64,000 bases of DNA from Kitasatospora sp. SUK 42 (GCF_015776785.2 NZ_LFMD02000005.1:344779-408778), one strand, 5' to 3'. Positions 1-8,620 are shown, counted from the first letter of the stretch. Numbers and translations: made by a program. Notes: generated by a model not told the origin, from the letters alone.

Positions 1-179
1 GGGCGCGCGACGCCGGATCATCCCGCCTGGACGCACGGCCGAACCGCCCAAGTACGCCCAGTACGAGGACGGTCCGGCCACACGCCCAGCCGGGCGCCCG
101 ACGCCGCGCGCTGATCCGGCAAGATCGGACGGACAGGGCCTAGTCGGCCGCCGCTACGGGGGAGCAGCGGCGGGCAGGC
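1..179. other. Window edge, no gene seen
   Basis: I see no convincing gene here. The stretch holds a degenerate copy (113-143) of a hairpin-like element also found near 57464-57502. It also holds the first copy of a 17-bp direct repeat that duplicates the end of the neighbouring regulator gene. Confidence 0.5.
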
Positions 180-193
180 CTAGTCGGCCGCCG
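137..193. repeat. 17-bp direct repeat copying the 3' end of the DeoR gene
   Basis: The 17 bases at 137-153 recur exactly at 177-193, 40 bp apart. The second copy holds the TAG stop (180-182, minus strand) and last codons of the DeoR-type gene, so the first copy is a duplicate stop region beyond the gene end. Confidence 0.8.
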
Positions 194-989
194 GTGCGAT
201 GATCAGCTCGCCGACCAGTCGGGCGGCCGCCTCCCGCTGCTCCTCGGGGAGCTCCTCGTCGGTGACCAGGACGTCCACCTGGTCCAGCTGAGCGAAGGAG
301 GCCAGGCCGACCGCGCCCCACTTGGTGTGGTCGGCGACCACGACCACCCGGCGGGCGGAGCGGATGAAGGTGCGGTTGGTCTCCGCCTCGGCCAGGTTCG
401 GGGTGGTCAGCCCGGTCGCGTCGGAGAGGCCGTGGCAGCCCAGGATCAGCACGTTGACGTGCAGCGAGCGGAGCGCCTGGTCGGCCACCGGCCCGACCAG
501 CGTGTCCGAGGGGGTACGGACGCCGCCGGTGCGGATCACCGTCGTGGTGGCGGGCGTGCCGTCCTCGTGCGGCTGCTCCAGCAGTTCGGCGATCCGCAGG
601 GAGTTGGTGACGACGGTCAGGCCCTCGACGGCGTGCAGGTGCCGGGCGACCGCGTAGGGGGTGGTGCCGCCGGCCAGTCCGACCGCCGCGCCGGGCTGCA
701 CCAGCGCGGCGGCCGCCCGGGCGATGGCCTCCTTGGCGGGCAGCTCCCAGCCGGCCTTGGTCTCGAAGCCGGGCTCGCCGGTGGCCGGGGCGTCGGTCCG
801 CACTGCGCCGCCGTGCACCTTCTGGACCAGGCCGCGCCTCGCCAGGGCGTCCAGGTCGCGGCGGATCGTCATGTCGGACACGCCCAGGTCCCGGACCAGC
901 TCGGTCACCCGGACCCCGCCGCGGGCACGGACCTGCTCCAGGATCAGTACGCGGCGCTGCCCGGCGAGCGGTTGGGCGCTGTCGGCCAT
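180..989 (-). CDS. DeoR/GlpR-family transcriptional regulator, probable galactose operon repressor
   Basis: This 269-residue protein has a DeoR-type winged helix at about residues 10-60 (V-T-E-L then S-D-M-T-I-R-R-D-L). It is followed by the DeoRC sugar-phosphate-sensing domain, with the G-G-T-T-P-Y loop and the D-H-T-K-W-G stretch typical of the family. The open frame runs much further upstream, but I place the start at ATG 989 because AGGAGG lies 5 bases before it and homology begins there. It is divergent from galT-galK across 114 AT-richer bases, so repression of galTK relieved by a sugar phosphate is the likely role. The operon assignment is inferred from position; the family assignment is secure. 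Confidence 0.88.
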   Translation of the reverse strand: MADSAQPLAGQRRVLILEQVRARGGVRVTELVRDLGVSDMTIRRDLDALARRGLVQKVHGGAVRTDAPATGEPGFETKAGWELPAKEAIARAAAALVQPGAAVGLAGGTTPYAVARHLHAVEGLTVVTNSLRIAELLEQPHEDGTPATTTVIRTGGVRTPSDTLVGPVADQALRSLHVNVLILGCHGLSDATGLTTPNLAEAETNRTFIRSARRVVVVADHTKWGAVGLASFAQLDQVDVLVTDEELPEEQREAAARLVGELIIAPAAD

Positions 990-1029
990 CGGATCCTCCT
1001 TCGACCACTTTCGAACGGTAGCCATGATG

Positions 1030-1075
1030 GATAATGTTTGAGATTGTAGCTTTCTGTTGATTCCCATGTTGATTC
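1030..1075. promoter_or_regulatory. DeoR/galT divergent control region with GTTGATTC repeats
   Basis: This is an unusually AT-rich patch for the window. It holds two direct copies of GTTGATTC (1056-1063 and 1068-1075), 12 bp apart, and -10-like hexamers GATAAT (1030-1035, plus) and TACAAT (1048-1043, minus). DeoR-family operators are often direct repeats, so this is the best candidate operator for the adjacent regulator. Confidence 0.4.
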
Positions 1076-1103
1076 TAATGGCGTCGCTCAGAGGAAGAAG
1101 GCC

Positions 1104-2210
1104 ATGGCCGGGACGACCCTGACCCAGCCCACCGTCAGGACCGTGACCACGCTCGCGGACGGGCGGCAGCTCATCTACTACGACAGCGGCATCGCTGCTC
1201 CCCGGGACACCGTCGACCGGCGACCGCTCGACCCCCCGTCCCACGGCTCCGAGGTGCGGCTCGACCCGGCCACCGGCGCCTGGGTCACCATCGCCGCCCA
1301 CCGGCAGGCCCGCACCTACCAGCCCCCGGCGGAGGAGTGCCCGCTCTGCCCGTCCCGGGACGGGCGGCTCAGCGAGATCCCGGCCGCCGACTACCAGGTG
1401 GCCGTCTTCGAGAACCGCTTCCCCTCGCTGGCCGGCCCGCCGGCCCCGCCGGTCGAGGAGGCCGACGGCCTGTGGACCAGCGGTCCGGGCACCGGGCGCT
1501 GCGAGGTGGTCTGCTTCACCGCCGACCACGACGCCGCCTTCGCCGACCTCACCCCCGACCGCGCCCGGCTGGTCCTGGACGCCTGGACCGACCGCACCGC
1601 CGAACTCTCCGCCCGGCCCGGGGTCGAACAGGTCTACTGCTTCGAGAACCGGGGCGCCGAGATCGGCGTCACCCTCGCCCACCCGCACGGCCAGATCTAC
1701 GCCCTCCCCTTCACCACCCCGCGCACCGCCCGGATGGCCGACCGCGCCGCCGAACACCGCGCCGCCACCGGCCGCAACCTCTTCGACGACCTGCTCGCCG
1801 CCGAACGCGCCCACGGCGAGCGGGTGGTGCTCGCCGGGCGGCACTGGACGGCCTTCGTCCCCTTCGCCGCCCGCTGGCCGTACGAGGTCCACCTCTACCC
1901 GCACCGCCGGGTGCCCGACCTGACCGGGCTGGACGACGCGCAGCGGGAGGAGTTCCCCGCCCTCTACCTGGAGCTGCTGCGCCGCTTCGACCGGCTCTTC
2001 GGCGGCGGCCGCACCCCGTACATCTCCGCCTGGCACCAGGCACCCACCGGGCAGCGCGACGAACTCGCCCTGCACCTGGAGCTGTTCACCATCCGGCGCA
2101 CCGCCGACAAGCTCAAGTACCTGGCAGGAGTGGAGTCCGGCATGGACGCCTTCGTCAACGATGTCACCCCCGAGGACGCGGCCCGCCGGCTGCGGGAGGT
2201 CGCCTCGTGA
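1104..2210 (+). CDS. galT: Galactose-1-phosphate uridylyltransferase
   Basis: GalT of the Leloir pathway transfers UMP from UDP-glucose to galactose-1-phosphate through a uridylyl-histidine intermediate. The protein has 368 residues, normal for the family. The active-site H-P-H-G-Q lies at residues 193-197, where the second His is the nucleophile. A zinc-type C-P-L-C lies at 79-82, and E-N-R-G-A-E-I-G precedes the active site as in known GalTs. The ATG start has a purine-rich SD (GAGGAAGAAGG). The stop overlaps the galK GTG, so the two genes are translationally coupled. A galE epimerase is not next to them, unlike in several Streptomyces gal operons. Confidence 0.96.
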   Translation: MAGTTLTQPTVRTVTTLADGRQLIYYDSGIAAPRDTVDRRPLDPPSHGSEVRLDPATGAWVTIAAHRQARTYQPPAEECPLCPSRDGRLSEIPAADYQVAVFENRFPSLAGPPAPPVEEADGLWTSGPGTGRCEVVCFTADHDAAFADLTPDRARLVLDAWTDRTAELSARPGVEQVYCFENRGAEIGVTLAHPHGQIYALPFTTPRTARMADRAAEHRAATGRNLFDDLLAAERAHGERVVLAGRHWTAFVPFAARWPYEVHLYPHRRVPDLTGLDDAQREEFPALYLELLRRFDRLFGGGRTPYISAWHQAPTGQRDELALHLELFTIRRTADKLKYLAGVESGMDAFVNDVTPEDAARRLREVAS

Positions 2211-3355
2211 CGACGTCCACCGGTACGACCACCTTCACCGACCTCTACGGCCGGGCTCCCGAGGGGGAGTGGGCCGCCCCCGGCCGGGTGAACCTGATCG
2301 GCGAACACACCGACTACAACCTCGGGTTCGCCCTTCCGATCGCCCTCCCGCAGGCCGTCCGCATCCAGGCCGCCCGGCGGACGGACGGGCTGCTGAGGGT
2401 CTGGTCGGCCCAGGGCGGCGGCGAGGTCACCGAACTGCGGGTCGCCGACCTCGCCCCGGGCGCGGTGCCCGGCTGGGCCGCCTACCCGGCCGCCGTGGTG
2501 TGGGCGCTGCGCGACGCCGGGCACGAGGTCGGCGGGGCCGACATCCGGCTGGACAGCGACGTGCCCTCCGGCGCCGGGCTGTCCTCCTCCGCCGCACTGG
2601 AGTGCGCGGTGGCCGTCGCGTTCAACGACCTGTACGGGCTGGGCCTCGCCGCGCCCGAACTCGCCCTGCTGGCGCAGCGGGCGGAGAACGCCTTCGTCGG
2701 CGTGCCGTGCGGGAACATGGACCAGATGGCCTCGATGTGCTGCCGCCCCGGTGCCGCGCTGTTCCTGGACAGCCGCGACCTGTCGACGCGCCAGGTGCCC
2801 GTCGACCTGGCGGCGGCGGACCTGACCCTGCTGGTGCTCGACACCCGGGTCAAGCACGACCTGGGCGACGGCGCCTACGCCGCCCTGCGGGCCGGCTGCG
2901 AACGGGCCGCCGCCCTGCTCGGGCTGCCCGCGCTGCGGGCCCTCGACGCCGCCGACCTCCCCGCCGCCCTGCCCCGACTGCCCTCGGAACTGCGCCCGTT
3001 GGTGCGCCACGTGGTCGGCGAGAACGCGCGCGTCGAGGAGGCCGTCGCCCACCTGGACGCCGGCGACCCCGCCGCGCTCGGCCCGATCCTCACCGCCGGG
3101 CACGCCTCACTGCGCGACGACTACCAGGTCTCCTGCCCGGAGACCGACCTCGCCGTCGAGGCGGCGCTGGCGGCGGGCGCCTACGGGGCGCGGATGACCG
3201 GCGGCGGCTTCGGAGGCTCCGTCATCGCCCTGGTGGACACCGCAGCCGCCGACCGCGTCGCTGCCGCCGTCACCGAGGCCTTCCGCGCCGCCGGGTACAC
3301 CGCGCCGCGCACCCTCACCGCCGTACCGGCCGAGGGGGCACGGCGGCTCGGGTGA
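2207..3355 (+). CDS. galK: Galactokinase
   Basis: GalK phosphorylates galactose with ATP in the cytoplasm, supplying GalT. The 382-residue product shows the galactokinase signature G-R-V-N-L-I-G-E-H-T-D-Y-N near the N-terminus. The GHMP-kinase ATP loop follows (P-S-G-A-G-L-S-S-S-A-A), then a C-terminal G-G-G-F-G-G motif. The frame is open well upstream, but the start is the GTG at 2207, which overlaps the galT stop (GTGA) and matches the start of family homology. It is cotranscribed with galT under the divergent DeoR-type regulator. Confidence 0.96.
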   Translation: MTTSTGTTTFTDLYGRAPEGEWAAPGRVNLIGEHTDYNLGFALPIALPQAVRIQAARRTDGLLRVWSAQGGGEVTELRVADLAPGAVPGWAAYPAAVVWALRDAGHEVGGADIRLDSDVPSGAGLSSSAALECAVAVAFNDLYGLGLAAPELALLAQRAENAFVGVPCGNMDQMASMCCRPGAALFLDSRDLSTRQVPVDLAAADLTLLVLDTRVKHDLGDGAYAALRAGCERAAALLGLPALRALDAADLPAALPRLPSELRPLVRHVVGENARVEEAVAHLDAGDPAALGPILTAGHASLRDDYQVSCPETDLAVEAALAAGAYGARMTGGGFGGSVIALVDTAAADRVAAAVTEAFRAAGYTAPRTLTAVPAEGARRLG

Positions 3356-3362
3356 CTTCGCC

Positions 3363-4025
3363 TTACGCCTTGTGGGCGGCCGGGCGCTCCGGAGACGCCT
3401 CCGCGAGCGCCCGGGTGACGGCCTCCACCCCGGCGCGCAGCCCGTACACCGGGGTGCCGGGCTGCTGCCGCCAGGACTCGTCGATCCCGCCCGCGTCCAC
3501 CGTGTCGAAGCCCAGCTCCTCGACCAGCTCCCGGACGACCCGCTTGGCCGCCTCGTCGTCCGACGCGACCGGCACGGCGAGCCGCTCAGGGTCCCCCGCA
3601 GGGCGCGGCCGCTCCAGCAGGTCCTGCGCGTAGGTGCCGTTGAACACCTTCACCACCCGGTGGCCGAGGTGCCCCTCCGTCCAGCGGCTCTCGGTGAGCC
3701 CGTCGTCCTCGATCGCGTCGATCCGGCCGTCGCGCTCCTTCGGGTAGTAGTTGCCGGTGTCGATCACCGCCACGCCCTCGGCGGCGCCGTCCAGCAGGCC
3801 CGCGGGAAGGTCCGGCACGGCCTTCAGCGGGACCGTCACCACCACGACCTGCGCACCCCGCGCGGCCTCGGCGGCCGGCACCGCCTTCGCGCCCGTCTCC
3901 TCCGCCAGGGCCTTGAGCGACTCCGGGCCGCGCGAGTTCGCCACCGAGACCTCGTGCCCGAGCGTGGTCAGCCGTCGGGTCAGATTGCCGCCGATGTTGC
4001 CCGCGCCGATGATGCCGATCTTCAT
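3363..4025 (-). CDS. NADPH-dependent F420 reductase-like NAD(P)-binding oxidoreductase
   Basis: A 220-residue Rossmann protein of the COG2085 / F420-dependent NADP oxidoreductase type. The nucleotide loop G-I-I-G-A-G-N-I-G-G is at the extreme N-terminus, and N-S-R-G after the second strand suits NADP(H). The later V-K-V-F-N segment is typical of these reductases. The ATG at 4025 has GAGGGG 7 bases upstream; an in-frame codon at 4052 is less likely. It is convergent with galK, with an 8-bp gap, and divergent from an SDR gene. The true substrate cannot be read from the sequence, and many relatives use NADPH rather than F420. Confidence 0.8.
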   Translation of the reverse strand: MKIGIIGAGNIGGNLTRRLTTLGHEVSVANSRGPESLKALAEETGAKAVPAAEAARGAQVVVVTVPLKAVPDLPAGLLDGAAEGVAVIDTGNYYPKERDGRIDAIEDDGLTESRWTEGHLGHRVVKVFNGTYAQDLLERPRPAGDPERLAVPVASDDEAAKRVVRELVEELGFDTVDAGGIDESWRQQPGTPVYGLRAGVEAVTRALAEASPERPAAHKA

Positions 4026-4188
4026 GGAAAGCCCCTCGTCTGGGAGTGCCACAAAACCCGTCGCCCTGGGCCAACCACACGGTGGCCGGTCCGATTCCCG
4101 CTTCGTTCACCCGGGAGGGTGGTTCTCCGGGACCCATGGTCGAGGCGGGCCTGGTACCCGCCCGGCGCACGGCGCGAGGGTGGGGCAC

Positions 4189-4977
4189 ATGAACGCGAAC
4201 CACACTCCGTCCACGTCCTCCACGTCCTCCACCGTCCTGATCACCGGTGGCACCAGCGGCATGGGCTTCGCCACCGCCCGCCTCCTCCTCGCCACCGGAG
4301 CCCAGGTCGTGATCACCGGCCGGGACGAGGCCCGGCTCGCCCTCGCCGCCGAGCGGCTCGGCGGCGGCGACCGCCTCCTCACCGTGCGTGCCGACGCCGC
4401 CGCGCCCGCGGACCTCGCCCGCCTCGCCGACACCGTCCGCGAGCGGTACGGCAAGCTCGACGGCGTCTTCGCCAACGCGGGCGTCGCCGGATTCCACCCG
4501 GTGGAGGCGGTCGACGAGGCCGAGTTCGCCCGGATCGTCGACACCAACCTCAAGGGCGTCTTCTTCACCGTCCAGCACACCCTGCCCCTGCTGGAGGCGG
4601 CCGGCGGCGGCTCCGTCGTCCTCAACGCCTCCTGGACCCCGCACCGCGGATTCCCCGGCGCCGCCGTCTACGCGGCCAGCAAGGCCGCCGTCCTCAGCCT
4701 CGCCCGCACCCTGGGCGCCGAACTGGCCGGTCGCGGCATCCGGGTCAACTCCGTCAGCCCCGGCTACATCGCCACCGAGATGTTCCACGCGGCCGTCCCC
4801 GACCCGGCCGGCCACGAGCCCATCCGCGCCCAGGTCCCGCTCGGCCGCCTCGGGCAGGCCGAGGACGTGGCCGAGACGGTCGCCTTCCTGCTCTCCGACC
4901 GCTCCTCGTACATCACCGCGCAGGACATCGTGATCGACGGCGGCCTCGTCCCGGCCACCCCGGCCCTCGCCGGCTGA
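4189..4977 (+). CDS. SDR-family NAD(P)-dependent oxidoreductase
   Basis: A classical short-chain dehydrogenase of 262 residues. The cofactor motif T-G-G-T-S-G-M-G follows a Ser/Thr-rich start. Catalytic Ser148, Tyr161 and Lys165 (Y-A-A-S-K) are present, and P-G-Y-I-A-T-E-M is the usual segment after the active site. The start is ATG 4189 with GAGGG 8 bases upstream; a GTG three codons earlier is possible. It is divergent from the F420-reductase-like gene. A large palindrome follows and then an XRE regulator, suggesting these three form a small redox locus. The substrate is unknown. Confidence 0.88.
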   Translation: MNANHTPSTSSTSSTVLITGGTSGMGFATARLLLATGAQVVITGRDEARLALAAERLGGGDRLLTVRADAAAPADLARLADTVRERYGKLDGVFANAGVAGFHPVEAVDEAEFARIVDTNLKGVFFTVQHTLPLLEAAGGGSVVLNASWTPHRGFPGAAVYAASKAAVLSLARTLGAELAGRGIRVNSVSPGYIATEMFHAAVPDPAGHEPIRAQVPLGRLGQAEDVAETVAFLLSDRSSYITAQDIVIDGGLVPATPALAG

Positions 4978-5005
4978 GCTCGTCGGGTGCGTGTCGGGCG
5001 TGTGC

Positions 5006-5046
5006 CGGGTGCGTGCCTGGTCCTGCCAGGACCAGGCACGCACCCG
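5006..5046. promoter_or_regulatory. 20-bp perfect palindrome between the SDR and XRE genes
   Basis: Two perfectly complementary 20-base arms (5006-5025 and 5027-5046) flank a single base. It could end transcription of the SDR gene. However, it also reaches the expected -35 position of the XRE gene promoter (-10-like GACAAT at 5058-5063), so autoregulatory operator function is equally possible. Confidence 0.6.
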
Positions 5047-5057
5047 CCCGTCCGGGT

Positions 5058-5063
5058 GACAAT
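5058..5063 (+). promoter_or_regulatory. -10 element of a probable leaderless XRE-gene transcript
   Basis: GACAAT lies six bases before the GTG start at 5070 and no Shine-Dalgarno sequence is visible. This spacing fits transcription starting at the start codon, common in Streptomyces. Confidence 0.45.
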
Positions 5064-5069
5064 CACCCC

Positions 5070-5909
5070 GTGAACCCGAGCAGCGCCCTCAGCGACTTCC
5101 TCCGCACCCGCCGCGCCCGGCTGCGACCCGAGGACGTCGACCTCCCCGACTACGGCGGCCGCCGCCGCGTCGCCGGCCTGCGCCGCGAGGAACTCGCCCA
5201 CCTCGCCGGCGTCAGCGTCGACTACTACACCCGCCTCGAACAGGGCCGCGTCGGCAACCCCTCCGACGCCGTCCTCGACGCCGTCGCCCGCGCCCTGCGC
5301 CTGGCCCCCGACGAGTCCGGCCACCTCCACCGCCTCGCCCGCCCCACCGGCCGCACACCCCACCCGGCCCCCGCCCGCCAGCAGCCCCGCCCCTCCCTGC
5401 TGCGCCTGCTCGAACAACTCGACCACACCCCCGCCGTGGTGATGGGCCACCGGATGGACGTCCTCGCGTGGAACCGCGCCGCCGCCGCGCTGTTCGGCGA
5501 CTACGGCGCCCTGCCGGAGGAGGACCGCAACATCGCCCGCATCACCTTCCTCGACCCGACCTCCCGCGAGCTCTACGCGGACTGGACGGCCTGCGCCAGG
5601 GAGAACGTCGCCTTCCTCCACCTCGAAGCCGGCCGCCGCCCCGACGACCCCCGCCTCGCCACCCTGGTCGGCCAACTCTGCCTGGCCAGCGAAGAGTTCC
5701 GCCAGATGTGGGCCGACCACCCCGTCGCCGACAAGACCTCCGGCCACAAGCTCTTCCACCACCCCGTCGTCGGCCTCCTCGACCTCACCTACGACACCCT
5801 CCGCCCCGCCGACGACCCCGACCAGGCCCTCGTCACCTACACCGCGGACCCGGACACCCCGTCGGACGACGCCCTGCGACTCCTGCTGTCCTGGGCGGCG
5901 AGTCGCTGA
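5070..5909 (+). CDS. XRE-family regulator with MmyB-like ligand-binding domain
   Basis: The 279-residue protein starts with an XRE helix-turn-helix (residues about 10-75, with R-R-V-A-G-L-R-R-E-E-L-A and Y-Y-T-R-L-E-Q-G-R). From about residue 105 it has the MmyB-like domain found in many Streptomyces regulators beside SDR or other redox genes. The GTG at 5070 is chosen because homology begins there and a -10-like hexamer lies just upstream, suggesting a leaderless mRNA. In relatives the C-terminal domain is thought to bind fatty-acid-like ligands. It probably controls the upstream SDR gene, itself or both, through the adjacent palindrome. Confidence 0.9.
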   Translation: MNPSSALSDFLRTRRARLRPEDVDLPDYGGRRRVAGLRREELAHLAGVSVDYYTRLEQGRVGNPSDAVLDAVARALRLAPDESGHLHRLARPTGRTPHPAPARQQPRPSLLRLLEQLDHTPAVVMGHRMDVLAWNRAAAALFGDYGALPEEDRNIARITFLDPTSRELYADWTACARENVAFLHLEAGRRPDDPRLATLVGQLCLASEEFRQMWADHPVADKTSGHKLFHHPVVGLLDLTYDTLRPADDPDQALVTYTADPDTPSDDALRLLLSWAASR

Positions 5910-6180
5910 GGCCGCTCCGCGCGGACAGGGAACCGCGACCTACGCAGGCACGACATCGGGCTGCGGCACGGGCGTCCACATAGCGAAGCCGACATTGAAC
6001 ACGGAGCGAACGGAGAAGTCGAGGCGGACGGCGACGGGGGTGCCTTCCGGAACTCCGAAAGGGGTGTGACCTGCGGATTCGTCAAGGTCCTCGTGGCCGG
6101 GTGTGCTTCGGGCCGTCGTCACCCGTTAGGGGGCGTCTGCCAGAATCGACCGGCCGACAACTGGGACGAGGAGGCCTCGC
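5910..6180. other. Intergenic region before the GAF kinase
   Basis: No firm promoter or structured RNA is visible. The only coding-like signal is a 60-codon minus-strand frame, listed separately. The kinase SD (GAGGAGG, 6168-6174) lies at the right-hand end. Confidence 0.5.
5940..6122 (-). CDS. Possible small ORF or gene remnant, 60 codons
   Basis: A 60-residue frame runs on the minus strand. Its second half (R-L-D-F-S-V-R-S-V-F-N-V-G-F-A-M-W) reads like a folded-protein segment. Third-position GC is noticeably lower than in neighbouring genes, and no clear ribosome binding site precedes the ATG. I do not recognise it. It may be a decayed gene end, a real small protein or chance. Confidence 0.25.
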   Translation of the reverse strand: MTTARSTPGHEDLDESAGHTPFGVPEGTPVAVRLDFSVRSVFNVGFAMWTPVPQPDVVPA

Positions 6181-7893
6181 GTGGGCGGGAACGAAGTTCG
6201 GTCGCGGATGCCGCAATTGCGGCTGGACGAGCTGCTGGAGGAGCTCCAGGCCCGGATCGACGCGGCCAGGGGCACCCGGGACCGGGTGCACAGCCTGCTG
6301 GAGGCGGTGCTGTCGGTCGGCCGGGAGCTGGACCTGACGCAGGTGCTTCGGCGGATCGTGGAAGCCGCCGCCGTCCTGGTGGACGCCCGCTACGCGGCGC
6401 TCGGGGTGATCGGGCCGGACGGGGAGTCCCTCTCGCAGTTCCTCACGGTGGGCCTGTCGGAGGAGGAGATCGCCCGGATCGGTCCGTACCCGACCGGGCG
6501 GGGGCTGCTCGGCGAGCTGATCCACCGGCCGGAGGCGCTGCGGCTGGTGGACCTCTCCGAGCACGCGTCGTCCGTGGGCTGCCCGGTGCACCACCCGGTG
6601 ATGCGGACCTTCCTCGGTGTGCCGGTGCGGGTGCGCGAGGAGGTTTTCGGGAACCTCTACCTGACCGACAAGCGGGGCGGGGAGCAGTTCGACGCCGACG
6701 ACGAGGCGGTGATCTCGACGCTGGCCGTGGCGGCCGGGGTGGCGATCGACAACGCCCGGCTGTACGAGGAGGCGCAGCGTCAGCAGCGTTGGCTGAGCGC
6801 GAGCGCGGAGATCACCCGGGCCCTGCTGTCGGGGGGTTCCCGCTCGGAGGTGCTGGAGCTGATCGCGCAGCGGGCCCGGGACATCACCGGAGCCGACGTG
6901 GCCGATGTGTCCGTGCCGGTGGCCGGGACGGAGTCGCTACGGGTGGAGCTGGCGCTCGGCGGAGACGTCGCGGAGCGGTTGGGCCTCGTGGTTCCGGCGG
7001 ACGGCACGCTGTCGGGGGAGGCCGTCGCCGAGCGGGAGCCGGTGACCACCCTGGACCTCGCGGGCGATCCGCGACTGTCCGCCGGGCCGCGTTGCTTCGA
7101 TGACCTGGGTGCCGCGGTGGCGGTGCCCCTGGGGCGGGCGGGCGGTCTGGTCGAGGGGGTGCTGCTGCTGGCCCGGCGCGGTGGCGGGCAGCCGTTCAGC
7201 GAGCAGGAGATCGGGCCCCTTCTGGGCTTCGCCGACCAGGCGGCCCTGGCGCTGGAACTGGCGGAGCGACGCCGTGACGCCGAGCAGTTGGCGATGCTGG
7301 AGGACCGCGACCGGATCGCCCGCGACCTGCACGACCTCGCCATCCAGCGGCTGTTCGCCACGGGCATGACGCTGCAGAGCGCCGCCCGGCTCATCGATCA
7401 CTCAGGAGCGTCGGACCGGGTGCTGCGCGCGGTCGGCGACCTGGACGAGACCATCAAGATCATCCGGTCGACGATCTTCGGTCTCCGGGCCAGGGCGGAC
7501 GCCACCGGGCACGGCCTGCGCGCACGGGTGGTCCGGGTGGTGGAGCAGGCGCAGCCCACGCTGGGCTTCGCGCCGCGGCTGAGCATGGAGGGCCTGCTGG
7601 ACACCGACGTGCCGGCCGAGGCCGCGGACCACGTGGTGGCGGTGCTGGCCGAGGCGCTGAGCAACGCGGCGCGGCACGCCCGGGCCCGCCGGGTGGAGGT
7701 CTCGCTGCGCGCGACGGCCACGCAGGTGGTGCTGGACGTGCAGGACGACGGCGTCGGCATCCCCGAGCAGGGGCGGCGCAGCGGACTGCGGAACATGGCG
7801 GAGCGGGCGGAGGGCCTCGGCGGCGAGTTGGAGCTGTCGAGCCCGCCGGGCGGCGGGACCCGGCTTCTCTGGACGGCGCCCCTGGTGCTCTGA
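6181..7893 (+). CDS. DosS/DevS-like GAF-domain sensor histidine kinase
   Basis: A 570-residue kinase with two GAF domains (about 50-205 and 220-365), a HisKA_3 dimerisation helix and an HATPase domain. The phosphoacceptor is His384 in D-R-I-A-R-D-L-H-D. The first GAF holds H-H-P-V-M-R-T-F-L-G-V-P, the segment corresponding to the haem-ligand region of mycobacterial DosS, so a redox, O2 or NO sensor is plausible. The GTG start has GAGGAGG 6 bases upstream. It is convergent with the DosR-like regulator rather than in one operon. No transmembrane segments are visible, so it should be cytosolic. Its likely partner is the 7922-8620 product, as in the OsdK/OsdR pair of S. coelicolor. Confidence 0.92.
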   Translation: MGGNEVRSRMPQLRLDELLEELQARIDAARGTRDRVHSLLEAVLSVGRELDLTQVLRRIVEAAAVLVDARYAALGVIGPDGESLSQFLTVGLSEEEIARIGPYPTGRGLLGELIHRPEALRLVDLSEHASSVGCPVHHPVMRTFLGVPVRVREEVFGNLYLTDKRGGEQFDADDEAVISTLAVAAGVAIDNARLYEEAQRQQRWLSASAEITRALLSGGSRSEVLELIAQRARDITGADVADVSVPVAGTESLRVELALGGDVAERLGLVVPADGTLSGEAVAEREPVTTLDLAGDPRLSAGPRCFDDLGAAVAVPLGRAGGLVEGVLLLARRGGGQPFSEQEIGPLLGFADQAALALELAERRRDAEQLAMLEDRDRIARDLHDLAIQRLFATGMTLQSAARLIDHSGASDRVLRAVGDLDETIKIIRSTIFGLRARADATGHGLRARVVRVVEQAQPTLGFAPRLSMEGLLDTDVPAEAADHVVAVLAEALSNAARHARARRVEVSLRATATQVVLDVQDDGVGIPEQGRRSGLRNMAERAEGLGGELELSSPPGGGTRLLWTAPLVL

Positions 7894-7921
7894 CCCGGTG
7901 CCGCCGGGGTCGGGCGAGGTG

Positions 7922-8620
7922 TCAGCCGACGCGCCGGCCGGACGGGTTGCCATGGGCACTGAGCGTCTCGCTGGCGAGGAGCGCGGCCTGGACGCGGCGT
8001 TCGACGCCGAGTTTGGCGAGGAGCCGTGAGATGTGGTTCTTGACGGTCTTCTCGGCGAGGTAGAGCCGCTGGCCGATCTGCCGATTGGTCAGGCCTTCGC
8101 CGATGAGGGCGAGGATCTCCCGCTCGCGTGGGGTCAGTTGGGGGAGTCCGTCGGTCTGCGGGGCGGCGTCGCCGCGCAGGCGGGCCATCAGGCGGGTGGT
8201 GGCGCCGGGGTCGAGCATGGACTGGCCGGACGCGACGGTGCGGACGGCGGAGACGAGGTCGGTGCCGCTGATCTGTTTGAGGACGTACCCGGAGGCGCCG
8301 GCCATGATCGCGTCCAGGAGGGCGTCCTCGTCGTCGAAGGAGGTGAGGATGAGGCAGGCCAGCTCGGGCATGCGGGCGCGGAGTTCGCGGCAGACGGTCA
8401 CGCCGTCGCCGTCCGGCAGCCGCATGTCCAGGACCGCGACGTCCGGGCGCAGTGCCGGCACGCGGGTCAGTGCCTGTTCGGCGGTGGCCGCCTCACCGAC
8501 CACGGTCAGGTCGGGCTCGCCGTCCAGCAGGTCGTGCACGCCCCGGCGGACGACCTCGTGGTCGTCGAGGAGGAACACCTTGACCGGGGCGCTCGCCCGG
8601 GCCGCTGCGCTGTCCACCAT
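7922..8620 (-). CDS. DosR/DevR (OsdR)-like NarL-family response regulator
   Basis: A 232-residue regulator. The receiver domain has acidic pair D19-D20 and probable phosphoacceptor Asp65 (V-L-D-M-R-L-P-D-G). A LuxR-type DNA-binding domain follows (about 160-225, with L-T-P-R-E-R-E-I-L-A and A-E-K-T-V-K-N-H-I-S-R-L-L-A-K-L). The recognition helix matches mycobacterial DevR closely. ATG 8620 is chosen over upstream codons because GGAGAAG precedes it. It lies tail-to-tail with the DosS-like kinase and head-on to universal stress genes. Candidate binding sites occur at 9806, 9903, 11057, 17133 and 58257. It should activate hypoxia or dormancy genes. Confidence 0.92.
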   Translation of the reverse strand: MVDSAAARASAPVKVFLLDDHEVVRRGVHDLLDGEPDLTVVGEAATAEQALTRVPALRPDVAVLDMRLPDGDGVTVCRELRARMPELACLILTSFDDEDALLDAIMAGASGYVLKQISGTDLVSAVRTVASGQSMLDPGATTRLMARLRGDAAPQTDGLPQLTPREREILALIGEGLTNRQIGQRLYLAEKTVKNHISRLLAKLGVERRVQAALLASETLSAHGNPSGRRVG

